Part shown: piece after piece, positions 46,959 to 55,826 of the stretch | How positions within the stretch are numbered: position 1 is the stretch's first letter | Layout: the number at the start of each line of letters is the position of its first letter | Assembly: GCF_016595675.1 (NCBI RefSeq) | Contig: NZ_JAENJH010000009.1 | Location: 1-64,000, forward strand | DNA from: Prauserella cavernicola | Lineage (GTDB): Bacteria; Actinomycetota; Actinomycetes; Mycobacteriales; Pseudonocardiaceae | Reading direction: 5' to 3' | Length of the DNA stretch: 64,000 nt | The notes under the pieces: model-generated | The model's database searches: none | What the model was told of the DNA's origin: nothing | What the model saw: the letters and a program-made list of their open reading frames with translations, nothing else | Position numbers and translations under genes: made by a program

Positions 46959-47471
46959 ATGTCCGAACCGCGATGGCTCACCGACGAGGAGCAGCGCGTC
47001 TGGCGCGACTTCTACACGGCGGTCGGCATGCTCAGGGCGCACCTGGAGACACAGCTCCAGCAGGACGCGAACATGCCGCACACCTACTACGAGTTGCTGG
47101 TCACGCTGTCCGAGGCCCCGGGGCAGGTGATGCGCATGAGCGACCTCGCCGTCGCCACCCGGTCCTCGCGCAGCAGGCTGTCCCACGCGATCGCGCGCAT
47201 GGAGGACAACGGCTGGGTCCGCAGGCGGGCCTGCGAGACCGACAAGCGCGGCTCGTTCGCGCACCTCACCCAGGCCGGGCTCGCCGCGCTCGAGGCGGCG
47301 GCGCCGGGCCACGTCGAGGCCGTGCGCGCCAGCGTGTTCGACCAGCTCTCGCCCGAGCAGGTACGCCAGCTCGGCGACATCAGCGCCGTGATCGTCGACA
47401 ACCTCAGCCCGCGTTGCGCCGCCGCGGCCGAGGAGCTCGAGCGCCTCGAACGCGACCCCGCGGGAGCCTGA
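46959..47471 (+). CDS. MarR-family transcriptional regulator
   Basis: 170 aa. ATG 46959 is chosen because it falls 7 nt after the candidate -10 TAGTAT (leaderless); ATG 46950 is also in frame. Winged-helix features are MRMSDLAVATRSSRSRLSHAIARMEDNGWVRRR in outline (residues ~60-95) and the wing ETDKRGSFAHLTQAG. It probably represses itself and yceI through the paired palindromes upstream. The ligand is unknown. Confidence 0.9.
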   Translation: MSEPRWLTDEEQRVWRDFYTAVGMLRAHLETQLQQDANMPHTYYELLVTLSEAPGQVMRMSDLAVATRSSRSRLSHAIARMEDNGWVRRRACETDKRGSFAHLTQAGLAALEAAAPGHVEAVRASVFDQLSPEQVRQLGDISAVIVDNLSPRCAAAAEELERLERDPAGA

Positions 47472-47590
47472 CCGGCCACGCCGGGAGAATCACGTGCGAC
47501 ACCCGGGCATCCGTGCAGGTCCGTCCGGTGCGGCTCGATAGGGTTTGGCACGGCAACCCGACCACGCAGCAACCTGCACCCGTAGGACCG

Positions 47591-48199
47591 ATGCTCAACA
47601 TCTTCGCTCGCGCTTCCGTCTCCCGCGTCACCGATCCGATCGGCGCCGCGCTGGTCAGGGCAGGCCTCACCCCGAACGCCATGACGCTGATCGGCACGGT
47701 GGGCGCCTTCGTCTGCGCCCTCGTCTTCTTCCCGACCGGAATGCTGCTGGCCGGCACGTTCACGGTGTGGGGCTTCGCGATGCTCGACCTGCTCGACGGC
47801 GCCATGGCCAGGGTCAAGGGCAGCACCCCGTTCGGCGCCGTGCTCGACGCGACGTGCGACCGGCTCGTCGACGGCGCGCTGTTCGCCTCGATCGCGTGGT
47901 GGGCCTTCGTCGTCGAGGGCAACCTGCGCGCCGCGGCCGCCGCGCTGATCTGCCTCGTGCTGGCCCAGGTCATCTCCTACGTCAAGGCCCGCGCCGAGGC
48001 CTCCGGGCTCGAGGCCGACGGCGGTCTGGTGGAGCGGGCCGAACGGCTGATCATCGCGCTCGTCGGCACCGGTATCCAGGGCCTTGGCCTCCCGTTCGCC
48101 GTCGAGGCGTCTCAGTGGCTGCTCGCGGTGCTGTCCGTCGTCACACTGGTGCAGCGGATCATGGCCGTCTCCCGCGGCGCGCGGAGGGCAGGGCCGTGA
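47591..48199 (+). CDS. pgsA1: Phosphatidylinositol phosphate synthase (CDP-alcohol phosphatidyltransferase)
   Basis: 202 aa with about six helices. The CDP-alcohol phosphotransferase motif is DLLDGAMARVKG...FGAVLDATCDR (the D-G-AR-G-D-D pattern). In actinobacteria this enzyme transfers inositol-1-phosphate to CDP-diacylglycerol. It heads the PIM operon, with patA overlapping by 4 bp. TAGGGT at ~47540 is a possible -10 with a ~40-nt leader. Confidence 0.92.
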   Translation: MLNIFARASVSRVTDPIGAALVRAGLTPNAMTLIGTVGAFVCALVFFPTGMLLAGTFTVWGFAMLDLLDGAMARVKGSTPFGAVLDATCDRLVDGALFASIAWWAFVVEGNLRAAAAALICLVLAQVISYVKARAEASGLEADGGLVERAERLIIALVGTGIQGLGLPFAVEASQWLLAVLSVVTLVQRIMAVSRGARRAGP

Positions 48200-49092
48200 G
48201 CCGGCTCGTGGGCAGGCTCGCCGACCTCGGCTACGCCGCGGGCTGGAAGCTCGTGCCCAAGCTGCCGCGCAAACTCACCTCCTCGGCGTTCTCGTTCGGC
48301 GCCGACCTCGCCGCGCGGCGAGGCGGCCCCGGCGTGCGGCAGCTGCGCGGCAACCTCGCGCGGGTGGTGCCGCAGGCGGGTGAGGCCGAGCTCGACGACC
48401 TCACCCGGCGCGCCCTGCGCTCCTACGCCCGCTACTGGCACGAGGCGTTCGTGCTGCCGACGCTCTCGCCCGCCCAGGTGCTCGAGCACGTCGACCTCTC
48501 CGGCACCGAGTACCTCGACGCCGCACTCGCCGAGGGCAACGGCGCCGTGCTCGCCCTGCCGCACAGCGGCAACTGGGACGTGGCCGGGGTGTGGCTGGTG
48601 AGCCATTCCGGGTCGTTCATCACCGTGGTGGAACGGCTCGAGCCCGAGTCGCTCTACCGCCGCTTCGTCGAGTTCCGCGAGTCGCTCGGGTTCGATGTGG
48701 TCCCCGCCGACGGCAGCGTGTCGTTCCGGGCGCTGCTGCGCGGGCTGCGCGACAACAGGGTGGTGTGCCTCGTCGGCGACCGCGACCTCAGCAAGTCGGG
48801 CCTGCCCGTGACGTTCTTCGGGGAGGAGGCCCGGTTCCCCGCCGGCCCCGCACGGCTGGCCGCGAGCACCGGCGCCGCGCTGCTGCCCGTGGGCGTCTGG
48901 TTCACCGAAAGCGGCTGGTCGGTGCGCATCCACCCGCGGATCAGGGTCAACGCCCGCGACGAGATCCACCCGGCCACCCAGGCGCTCGCTGACGTCTTCG
49001 CCGGCGACATCGCCGCGCACCCGACGGACTGGCACATGCTGCAGAAGTTCTGGGTGAGCGATCTGGCCGGCTACGCGAGCGCGGCGGGGTGA
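48196..49092 (+). CDS. patA: Phosphatidylinositol mannoside acyltransferase
   Basis: 298 aa. It belongs to the LpxL/HtrB-like acyltransferase family, with the HX4D motif in LPHSGNWDVAG and VVCLVGDRDLSKSGLPVTFFG downstream. The mycobacterial PatA acylates the mannose of PIM1/PIM2 at the membrane. Its GTG start overlaps pgsA1 by 4 bp; a 3-bp gap leads to pimA. Confidence 0.92.
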   Translation: MSRLVGRLADLGYAAGWKLVPKLPRKLTSSAFSFGADLAARRGGPGVRQLRGNLARVVPQAGEAELDDLTRRALRSYARYWHEAFVLPTLSPAQVLEHVDLSGTEYLDAALAEGNGAVLALPHSGNWDVAGVWLVSHSGSFITVVERLEPESLYRRFVEFRESLGFDVVPADGSVSFRALLRGLRDNRVVCLVGDRDLSKSGLPVTFFGEEARFPAGPARLAASTGAALLPVGVWFTESGWSVRIHPRIRVNARDEIHPATQALADVFAGDIAAHPTDWHMLQKFWVSDLAGYASAAG

Positions 49093-49095
49093 GAC

Positions 49096-50238
49096 ATGAA
49101 GGTCGGCATCGTCTGTCCGTACTCGTTCGACGTCCCCGGCGGCGTCCAGGGACACATCGTGGACCTCGCCAAGGCGCTGCTGATCCGTGGCCACACGGTG
49201 TCGGTGCTCGCGCCGGCTGACGAGGACGCCGACCTGCCGTCGTTCGTGCACCCCGCCGGTCGCGCTCTCGGCGTCCGGTACAACGGCTCGGTGGCGCGGC
49301 TGCAGTTCGGGCCCGTCTCCTACGCCAGGGTGCGGCGCTGGATCCGCGAGAACGACTTCGACGTGCTGCACCTGCACGAGCCCGCCGCGCCCAGCCTGGC
49401 GCTGCTGGCGCTCAAGGTCGCCGACGGGCCCATCGTGGCGACGTTTCACACCTCGACGCCGCGTTCGCGCACGCTCGCGGCGTTCCAGCCCGTGCTGCGC
49501 CCGCTGCTGGAGAAGATCACCGCGCGCATCGCCGTCTCGGCGCTGGCCAGGCGGGTGCAGGTCGAGCACGCCGGCGGCGACGCGGTGGAGATCCCCAACG
49601 GCGTGGACGTGGGGGTCTTCGCCGACGCCGAACCGCTGGAGGGCTACCCGCGCGCGGGCGGCACCATCGGCTTCGTCGGCCGCTACACCGAGCCGCGCAA
49701 GGGCATGGCCGTGCTGCTGGGTGCGCTGCGCACGCTCGCACCGGTGCTGCCGGAGCTGCGGCTGCTGGTGGTCGGCAGGGGAGACGCCGACAGCCTGCTC
49801 AGGCAGGCGGGGCCCGAGCTCGCCGGGCGGATCGACGTGCTGGGCCAGGTCGACGACGCCACCAAGGCGCGGGCCCTGCGCAGCGTCGACGTCTACTGCG
49901 CGCCGAACACAGGAGGAGAGAGCTTCGGCATGATCCTCACGGAGGCGATGGCGGCGGGCACCCCGGTGGTGGCCAGTGACCTCGACTCGTTCCGCCGGGT
50001 GCTCGACGACGGCCGTTCGGGGGTGCTGACGCCGACCGGCGACTCGGCCGCGCTCGCGGGCGCGCTGCGGGAGCTGCTCGGCGACCCGCGGCGGCGCGCC
50101 CTCTTGTCGGCCGCCGCCACCGAGCGGGTGGCGATGTTCGACTGGCGGACCGTGGTGACCCAGGTGCTGCGCGTGTACGAGACCGCGATCGCCGCCGACC
50201 CGCGCAAAGTCGGCACCGATCAGGACGTGGTCAGGTGA
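49096..50238 (+). CDS. pimA: GDP-mannose-dependent phosphatidylinositol mannosyltransferase PimA
   Basis: 380 aa GT4 (GT-B fold) glycosyltransferase. The N-terminal GIVCPYSFDVPGGVQGHIVDLAKAL carries the glycine-rich acceptor loop, and the C-terminal domain has IGFVGRYTEPRKGMAVLL and the donor motif NTGGESFGMILTEAMAAGTPVVAS in outline (E-x7-E). It adds the first mannose to phosphatidylinositol. It overlaps the next gene by 4 bp. Confidence 0.95.
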   Translation: MKVGIVCPYSFDVPGGVQGHIVDLAKALLIRGHTVSVLAPADEDADLPSFVHPAGRALGVRYNGSVARLQFGPVSYARVRRWIRENDFDVLHLHEPAAPSLALLALKVADGPIVATFHTSTPRSRTLAAFQPVLRPLLEKITARIAVSALARRVQVEHAGGDAVEIPNGVDVGVFADAEPLEGYPRAGGTIGFVGRYTEPRKGMAVLLGALRTLAPVLPELRLLVVGRGDADSLLRQAGPELAGRIDVLGQVDDATKARALRSVDVYCAPNTGGESFGMILTEAMAAGTPVVASDLDSFRRVLDDGRSGVLTPTGDSAALAGALRELLGDPRRRALLSAAATERVAMFDWRTVVTQVLRVYETAIAADPRKVGTDQDVVR

Positions 50239-51227
50239 GCACGCTCGTCGTCGTCCTCGCCGTGCTGGCCGCGCTCGTGGTGGCGGGCGGGCTCTTCCTC
50301 GTGGCCACCGCCAACCGGCTCGACCGCCTGCACGTGCGGATGGACGCCGGCTGGGCCGCGCTTGACGCCGCGCTGGCCCGGCGCGCCGTGGTGGCCAGGA
50401 CCGTCGCGGCGAGCGCGCTGGCGGGACAGGAGCGCGCCGGGGTGCTGCGGGCGACGGCGGAGAGCGCCGAGTCGGCGCCGCGCCCGGAACGCGAGCTCGC
50501 GGAGAACGAACTCACCCGCCTGCTCGCCGAGGTGGACCGCACCGGCCTGCCCGCGCCGCTGGCCGACGAGCTCGCCGACGCCGAACACCGCGTGGTGATC
50601 GCACGCCGCGTCCACAACGACGCCGTGCGCGACGCGCTCACCCTGCGACGGCGGCGCAAGGTGCGCTACTTCAAGCTCGCGGGCACGGCACGTCAGCCCG
50701 AGTACTTCGAGATCGCGGAACCCGAACTGGCCGCGGCACCGGCGGCACCGACCCCGCGCACGTCGGCCAGGGTCGTGCTCGTCGACTCCGAGGGCAGGGT
50801 CCTGCTGTTCAACGGCCGCGACCCGGCCGAGCGGGACTCGTCGTTCTGGTTCACCGTCGGCGGTGGCGTCGAGGACGGCGAGGACCTGCGCGCGGCCGCG
50901 GTGCGCGAGCTGAAGGAGGAGACCGGCCTCGACGCGCCGGCCGACCGGCTGGTCGGGCCGATGTGGCGCAGGCGCGTCGCGTTCACCTTCGACGGACATC
51001 ACTACGACGGCACCGAATGGTTCTTCCTGACCCGGCTGGACCGCGAGCACGCCGTGGACACGTCGGGGTTCACCGAGCTCGAGGTGACCACCATCGACGA
51101 GCACCGGTGGTGGAGCGCCGACGAACTGGGCGCGACCACCGAGACCGTGTTCCCGCTGCAGCTCGCCGAACTGCTGCCGCCGCTGCTGGCCGAGGGCTGG
51201 GACGGGCGGTTGCGCTCCGTTCGCTGA
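50235..51227 (+). CDS. LemA-like membrane domain fused to a NUDIX hydrolase
   Basis: 330 aa. One transmembrane helix (residues ~3-25) is followed by a LemA-like helical region (ANRLDRLHVRMDAGWAALDAAL) to about residue 150. A C-terminal NUDIX domain begins with TSARVVLVDSEGRVLLFNG and has the Nudix box GVEDGEDLRAAAVRELKEETGL. It is coupled to pimA by a 4-bp overlap; a membrane protein with a NUDIX domain also follows pimA in mycobacteria. Substrate unknown. Confidence 0.88.
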   Translation: MSTLVVVLAVLAALVVAGGLFLVATANRLDRLHVRMDAGWAALDAALARRAVVARTVAASALAGQERAGVLRATAESAESAPRPERELAENELTRLLAEVDRTGLPAPLADELADAEHRVVIARRVHNDAVRDALTLRRRRKVRYFKLAGTARQPEYFEIAEPELAAAPAAPTPRTSARVVLVDSEGRVLLFNGRDPAERDSSFWFTVGGGVEDGEDLRAAAVRELKEETGLDAPADRLVGPMWRRRVAFTFDGHHYDGTEWFFLTRLDREHAVDTSGFTELEVTTIDEHRWWSADELGATTETVFPLQLAELLPPLLAEGWDGRLRSVR

Positions 51228-51249
51228 CCGGCGTGCCAGACTTGCCCGC

Positions 51250-51771
51250 ATGGCTGACAACCCGGAGTCCGGTTCGTCCGCGGACACCGCGTGCGACGTC
51301 GCCCACGGCGCGGCGAAGGCCGACACCGTCGAGCGCACGCTCGTCGCCGTGTTCGCCTCTCCGGTGGCCGGGTACCTGCTGGCCTACGGCCGCGACCTCG
51401 GCTACACGCCCGTGCTCGTGGACCCCGATCCGCAGCGGGCGAGTGCGGCGGGCGCCGTCACCACGGTTCCGGAGCTGGACGGCTCCGCCGACGTCGTCGT
51501 GACCGACCACCATCGCGCCGAACTGGGGCCGATGCTGCGCGACGCGCTGCGCGAGCCCGCGCGCTGGATCGGCGTGCTCGGCAACCCGCGCCACGCGGGC
51601 CCGCACGTCGCCGCGCTCACCGAACTCGGCGTGGCCGCAGCCGACATCGCTCGCGTGCACCGCCCCGTCGGGCTCAACATCGGCTCCCGGACCCCGCCGG
51701 AGATCGCCATCGCGACGCTGGCCGGGCTGATCGCCGACCGCAACGGGCGCCCTGGCGGCTTCGAGTTCTGA
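51250..51771 (+). CDS. XdhC-family Rossmann-domain protein
   Basis: 173 aa. It corresponds to the C-terminal Rossmann domain of XdhC/CoxI proteins: VFASPVAGYLLAYGRDLGYTPVLVDPD, then VVVTDHHRAELGP, WIGVLGNPRHAGP and GLNIGSRTPPEIAIATLAGLIADRNG in outline. The usual N-terminal XdhC domain is missing. Family members help insert the molybdenum cofactor into xanthine dehydrogenases, but no such enzyme is encoded nearby. It is convergent with EF-G2. Confidence 0.87.
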   Translation: MADNPESGSSADTACDVAHGAAKADTVERTLVAVFASPVAGYLLAYGRDLGYTPVLVDPDPQRASAAGAVTTVPELDGSADVVVTDHHRAELGPMLRDALREPARWIGVLGNPRHAGPHVAALTELGVAAADIARVHRPVGLNIGSRTPPEIAIATLAGLIADRNGRPGGFEF

Positions 51772-51787
51772 ACCCGGGCCCGTGTGC

Positions 51788-53905
51788 TCAGTGAGTGACG
51801 AGGCTCGCGGGGACGGGGTCGAACCGGACGTGGTGGCGGGTGAAGCTCGCCGTTCCCGACGTCATCGAACGCAGATCGATGGCGTAGCGCAGCAGCTCCG
51901 TCGCGGGAACCTCGGCGCGGATCACGCTCTGGCCGTCGCCCGCCGACTCGGTGCCGAGCACCCGCCCCCGCCGGGACGACAGGTCGCCGAGCACCGTGCC
52001 GAGGTGGTCGTCGGGCAGGTTCACCAGTACCTCGTCGAGCGGTTCGAGCAGCACGATGCTCGTCTTCGCCGCAGCGTCCTTGAGCGCGAGCGCGCCCGCG
52101 GTCTGGAACGCCGCGTCGGAGGAGTCGACGCTGTGCGCCTTGCCGTCGAACAACGTCACGCGCACGTCCACCACGGGATGGTCGTCGACGAGTCCCTTCC
52201 GCAGCTGCGCCCTGACTCCCTTCTCGACGCTGGGGATGAACTGGTGCGGTACGGAGCCGCCGACGACCTTGTCGACGAACTCGAAGCCCGACCCGCGCGG
52301 CAGCGGCTCCACCTCGAGATCGCACACCGCGTACTGGCCGTGGCCACCGGACTGCTTGACGTGCCTGCCGTGCCCGCCCGCCTTGCCCGCGAACGTCGAG
52401 CGCAGGCTGATCCGCACGGGCTCGGTGTCCACCTCGGCGCCGCCGGCGCGCAGCCGGGACAGCACGACGTCGGCGTGCGCCTCGCCCATGCACCACAGCA
52501 CCAGCTGGCTGGTCTCGGGATTGCGTTCCATGCGCAGGGTCGGGTCTCCGGCGACCAGGCGCGCGAGGTTGCGCGCGAGTGCGTCCTCGTCGCTGCGCGT
52601 CTTGGCGACCACGGCCACCGGCAGCAACGGCTCGGGCATCGCCCACGGCCGCATCAACAGCGGATCGTCCGGATAGGACACGGTGTCGCCGGTCTCGGCC
52701 GAGCCGATCTTGGTGAGCGCGCACAGGTCGCCTGCCACGCAGTAGGGCACCTCGCGCAGGTTGGCCCCGAGCGGCGAGTACAGGTGCGCCACGCGCTCGT
52801 CGGAGTCGTGGTCGGCGTGACCGCGCTCGGCGAGGCCGTGGCCGGACACGTGCACGGGCCGTTCCGGGCGCAGCGTCCCGGAGAACACGCGCACGAGCGA
52901 GACGCGCCCGACGTAGGAGTCCACGGCCGTGCGCACGACTTCGGCGGCGAGCGGGCCACCGGGATCGGGGGAGAGCCGGGGGTGCGGCACGCCCTCGGGC
53001 GAGGTCACGTCGGGCAGCTGGTGTTCGAGCGGCGACGGGAAGGCGCGCGCGATGCCGTCGAGGACCTCGGCCAGCCCCAGCCCGGTCTCGGCGCACACCG
53101 GGATCACGGGGTGGAAGGACGCGCGTGCCACCGCGGTCTCCAGGTCGGCGATCAGCGTCTCCTCGGCGATCGGCTCCCCGGCGAGGTAGCGGTCCATGAG
53201 GGTCTCGTCCTCGCTCTCGGCGATGATGCCCTCGATGAGCTCGTTGCGGGCGTCGGCGAGCCGGTCGAGCTCGCTCGCGTCGGGTTCGCCGATCACCGGC
53301 GGATAGCCGTTGGAGTAGTCGAAGAACCGTTGCGTGATCAGGCCGATGAGCCCCTGGCGTTCGCCAACGGCGGGCAGGTACAGCGGCAGCACTCCCGCGC
53401 CGAACGCGTCCTGGCACGCGGCGATCTCGCCCTCGACGTCGGCGCGGGCGTGATCGAGCCGGGACACGATCACGGCTCTGGGCATGGCGACCTCGGCGCA
53501 CTCCTCCCACAGCGCCACGGTGGCCGGATCGACGCCCTCGCCCGCGCACACGACGAACAGTGCGGCGTCGGCCGCTCGCAGGCCGGCCCGCAGTTCGCCG
53601 ACGAAGTCCGCGTAGCCGGGGGTGTCGATGAGGTTGATCTTGATGTCGCCGTGGATCACCGGGGCCACCGCGAGCCCGACCGAGCGCTGCTGCCGCACGG
53701 CGGCGGGATCGTGGTCGCAGACCGTGGTGCCCTCCACGACGGATCCCGCGCGGCCGACCGTCCCCGACGCGACGAGCAGGGCCTCGGTGAGGGTGGTCTT
53801 GCCGGAACCGGAGGGACCTACCAGCACCACGTTCCGTACCTTGCCGGGATCGTCCACAGCGACCGCGGCCCCGGCGTCCCCGTTCTTCGATTGCTTCTCG
53901 GCCAT
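51788..53905 (-). CDS. Elongation factor G-like protein EF-G2
   Basis: 705 aa. ATG at 53905 follows AAGGAG. The P-loop is GPSGSGKT (residues 30-37) and G3 is IDTPGYADFVGEL. The G4 motif, normally NKxD, reads SRLD, and the P-loop lacks the Asp-Ala of true EF-G (GHIDAGKT); both fit the divergent EF-G2 group. Domains II-V of the EF-G fold follow (GGHGRHVKQSGGHGQYAVCDLEVEP in outline). Its role is unknown; it is not the main translocase. Confidence 0.92.
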   Translation of the reverse strand: MAEKQSKNGDAGAAVAVDDPGKVRNVVLVGPSGSGKTTLTEALLVASGTVGRAGSVVEGTTVCDHDPAAVRQQRSVGLAVAPVIHGDIKINLIDTPGYADFVGELRAGLRAADAALFVVCAGEGVDPATVALWEECAEVAMPRAVIVSRLDHARADVEGEIAACQDAFGAGVLPLYLPAVGERQGLIGLITQRFFDYSNGYPPVIGEPDASELDRLADARNELIEGIIAESEDETLMDRYLAGEPIAEETLIADLETAVARASFHPVIPVCAETGLGLAEVLDGIARAFPSPLEHQLPDVTSPEGVPHPRLSPDPGGPLAAEVVRTAVDSYVGRVSLVRVFSGTLRPERPVHVSGHGLAERGHADHDSDERVAHLYSPLGANLREVPYCVAGDLCALTKIGSAETGDTVSYPDDPLLMRPWAMPEPLLPVAVVAKTRSDEDALARNLARLVAGDPTLRMERNPETSQLVLWCMGEAHADVVLSRLRAGGAEVDTEPVRISLRSTFAGKAGGHGRHVKQSGGHGQYAVCDLEVEPLPRGSGFEFVDKVVGGSVPHQFIPSVEKGVRAQLRKGLVDDHPVVDVRVTLFDGKAHSVDSSDAAFQTAGALALKDAAAKTSIVLLEPLDEVLVNLPDDHLGTVLGDLSSRRGRVLGTESAGDGQSVIRAEVPATELLRYAIDLRSMTSGTASFTRHHVRFDPVPASLVTH

Positions 53906-54100
53906 GGCGGATCTCCTTGAGCCGGCGACGATGTGGAGGGTGTGCCCTCGATCACACACCCGATCCGGACGACCGGCAAGGCCACGGCGGAAGCGACGGA
54001 AAGTGGCCTCCCGAGATAGCTGTTCACTGGCACCTTTCAGCGGTCCACGCCGATCGTAGGCTGAGGACATCACCCCTGTTGTGTCCCGAAAGGCCCCCCA

Positions 54101-55015
54101 GTGTCTGACGTTCAGTCCCCGAACTCCTCCCTGCCCGAGACCGGCACCGCGCGCGTGAAACGCGGCATGGCCGAGATGCTCAAGGGCGGCGTGATCATGG
54201 ATGTCGTCACCCCGGAACAGGCGAAGATCGCCGAGGACGCGGGCGCTGTCGCCGTCATGGCACTCGAGCGCGTGCCCGCCGACATCCGCGCCCAGGGTGG
54301 CGTGGCGAGGATGAGCGACCCCGACCTGATCGACGGCATCGTCTCCACCGTCTCGATCCCGGTGATGGCCAAGGCGCGCATCGGTCACTTCGTCGAGGCG
54401 CGGGTGCTGCAGGCGCTCGGCGTCGACTACGTGGACGAGTCCGAGGTGCTGACGCCTGCCGACTACGTCAACCACATCGACAAGTGGGCGTTCACGGTGC
54501 CCTTCGTGTGCGGCGCGACCAACCTCGGGGAGGCGCTGCGCCGCATCAACGAGGGCGCGGCGATGATCCGATCCAAGGGCGAGGCCGGCACGGGCGACGT
54601 GTCGAACGCGACCACGCACATGCGCAAGATCCGTGCGGAGCTGCGCACGCTCTCGTCGCTGCCCGAGGATGAGCTCTACGTGGCCGCGAAGGAACTTCAG
54701 GCCCCCTACGAGCTGGTCAAGGAGGTGGCGGCCACCGGAAAGCTGCCGGTCGTGCTGTTCACCGCGGGCGGCATCGCCACCCCGGCCGACGCGGCGATGA
54801 TGATGCAGCTGGGCGCCGAGGGCGTGTTCGTCGGCTCCGGCATCTTCAAGTCCGGCGACCCGGCCAGGCGCGCCGAGGCCATCGTCAAGGCCACCACGTT
54901 CCACGACGACCCCGACGTGCTGGCGAAGGTCTCGCGTGGGCTCGGTGAGGCGATGGTCGGCATCAACGTCGACGACGTCCCCGAACCGCACCGACTGGCC
55001 GAACGAGGCTGGTAA
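54101..55015 (+). CDS. pdxS: Pyridoxal 5'-phosphate synthase subunit PdxS
   Basis: 304 aa TIM barrel. Typical signatures are [33 protein letters not shown] (first catalytic Lys), [12 protein letters not shown] (second Lys) and [14 protein letters not shown]. It condenses ribose-5-phosphate, glyceraldehyde-3-phosphate and PdxT-derived ammonia into PLP. In many actinobacteria pdxT lies close by; here it is 4.1 kb downstream. A long hairpin follows the stop. Confidence 0.96.
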   Translation: MSDVQSPNSSLPETGTARVKRGMAEMLKGGVIMDVVTPEQAKIAEDAGAVAVMALERVPADIRAQGGVARMSDPDLIDGIVSTVSIPVMAKARIGHFVEARVLQALGVDYVDESEVLTPADYVNHIDKWAFTVPFVCGATNLGEALRRINEGAAMIRSKGEAGTGDVSNATTHMRKIRAELRTLSSLPEDELYVAAKELQAPYELVKEVAATGKLPVVLFTAGGIATPADAAMMMQLGAEGVFVGSGIFKSGDPARRAEAIVKATTFHDDPDVLAKVSRGLGEAMVGINVDDVPEPHRLAERGW

Positions 55016-55030
55016 CCCCACGGCTCACCG

Positions 55031-55085
55031 TGCGGTGAAGGGCACCATCACTGCGTTCAATGCAGTGATGGTGCCCTTCACCGCA
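55031..55085 (+). repeat. 24-bp-arm perfect inverted repeat (terminator-like hairpin)
   Basis: Two 24-nt arms are perfectly complementary (55031-55054 and 55062-55085) around a 7-nt loop, GTTCAAT. It contains GTGAAGGGCACC/GGTGCCCTTCAC. It starts 15 bp after pdxS and ends 7 bp before the stop of the convergent tetR, so it can terminate both. No T-tract is present. Confidence 0.85.
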
Positions 55086-55091
55086 TTCGGG

Positions 55092-55769
55092 TCACTGCGG
55101 GTGGGTGGCTTGTGCGGGGTGGAGTTGGTGCACTTCCGGGTCGCCCTGTTGGCGCAGGCTGTGTTCGAGCAGGCGCGGGTAGTCCGTCGCGATGCCCTGC
55201 AGCAGGGTCTCCACCGCGTGCTCGATCTGGGTGTCGCTCGTGGCCGCGTGCCCGAACAGCGCCCGGTAGTGCACCAGTGAGCCGAGCAGGTCGAGGGTCA
55301 GGCCCAGGTCGAGATCCGCGCGCAGGTCCCCGCGCGCCATCGCGCGCACGAGCGTCTGCTCGACGGCCGCCCGCGGTGGTGTGAAGAGCATGGTCATGAA
55401 GTCCTCGCGCAGTCCCGGTTCCGGCGTGCAGTCGGCGAGCAGGGGACCGAGGACTCCCGGCGGCATCCGGTCGAAGGCGGCGACGTACACGCTGAGGCAC
55501 TCGGCGAGGTCGCACATCGTGCAGTCGGTGTCGGGGACCGGCGGGTTGCCGAGCCGCCACGCGAGCGCGGCGAGCACCAGGTGCTGGCGGGTGGGCCAGC
55601 GGCGGTAGATCGCGGGTTTGGTGGTGCCCGCCCTGCGCGCCACCTCTTCGAGCGTGAACCGCGTGTAGCCCGCGGAGTCCAGCACGGCGAGCGTCGCGTC
55701 GAGCACGGCGGCGTCGATCTGCGTGTTCCTCGGCCGTCCTGCCCGCGCCGGTTCACGAGGGGATTGCAT
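55092..55769 (-). CDS. TetR-family regulator of the adjacent MFS exporter
   Basis: 225 aa. The N-terminal helix-turn-helix (residues ~15-65) includes YTRFTLEEVARRAGTTKPAIYRRWP. The C-terminal half carries a CTMCDL pair of cysteines and a His-rich tail (HSLRQQGDPEVHQLHPAQATH). It is divergent from the MFS gene with a 57-bp gap containing a palindromic operator, so it most likely represses that exporter. Confidence 0.92.
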   Translation of the reverse strand: MQSPREPARAGRPRNTQIDAAVLDATLAVLDSAGYTRFTLEEVARRAGTTKPAIYRRWPTRQHLVLAALAWRLGNPPVPDTDCTMCDLAECLSVYVAAFDRMPPGVLGPLLADCTPEPGLREDFMTMLFTPPRAAVEQTLVRAMARGDLRADLDLGLTLDLLGSLVHYRALFGHAATSDTQIEHAVETLLQGIATDYPRLLEHSLRQQGDPEVHQLHPAQATHPQ

Positions 55770-55789
55770 GACGTCGAGCCTACCCGATA

Positions 55790-55811
55790 CATTACGAGCC
55801 GTAACGTAATG
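55790..55811. promoter_or_regulatory. TetR operator between tetR and the MFS gene
   Basis: CATTAC (55790-55795) and GTAATG (55806-55811) form an inverted repeat with a 10-bp spacer. A second palindrome TTACG-AGC-CGTAA (55792-55804) overlaps it. The site lies 15 bp before the MFS ATG. Confidence 0.7.
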
Positions 55812-55826
55812 AAATGAGGTGGCCGA

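Noticed and set aside
51250-51771. Reading the XdhC-like gene as evidence for a xanthine dehydrogenase cluster
   Set aside because: Only the C-terminal Rossmann domain is present and no molybdenum enzyme genes flank it.
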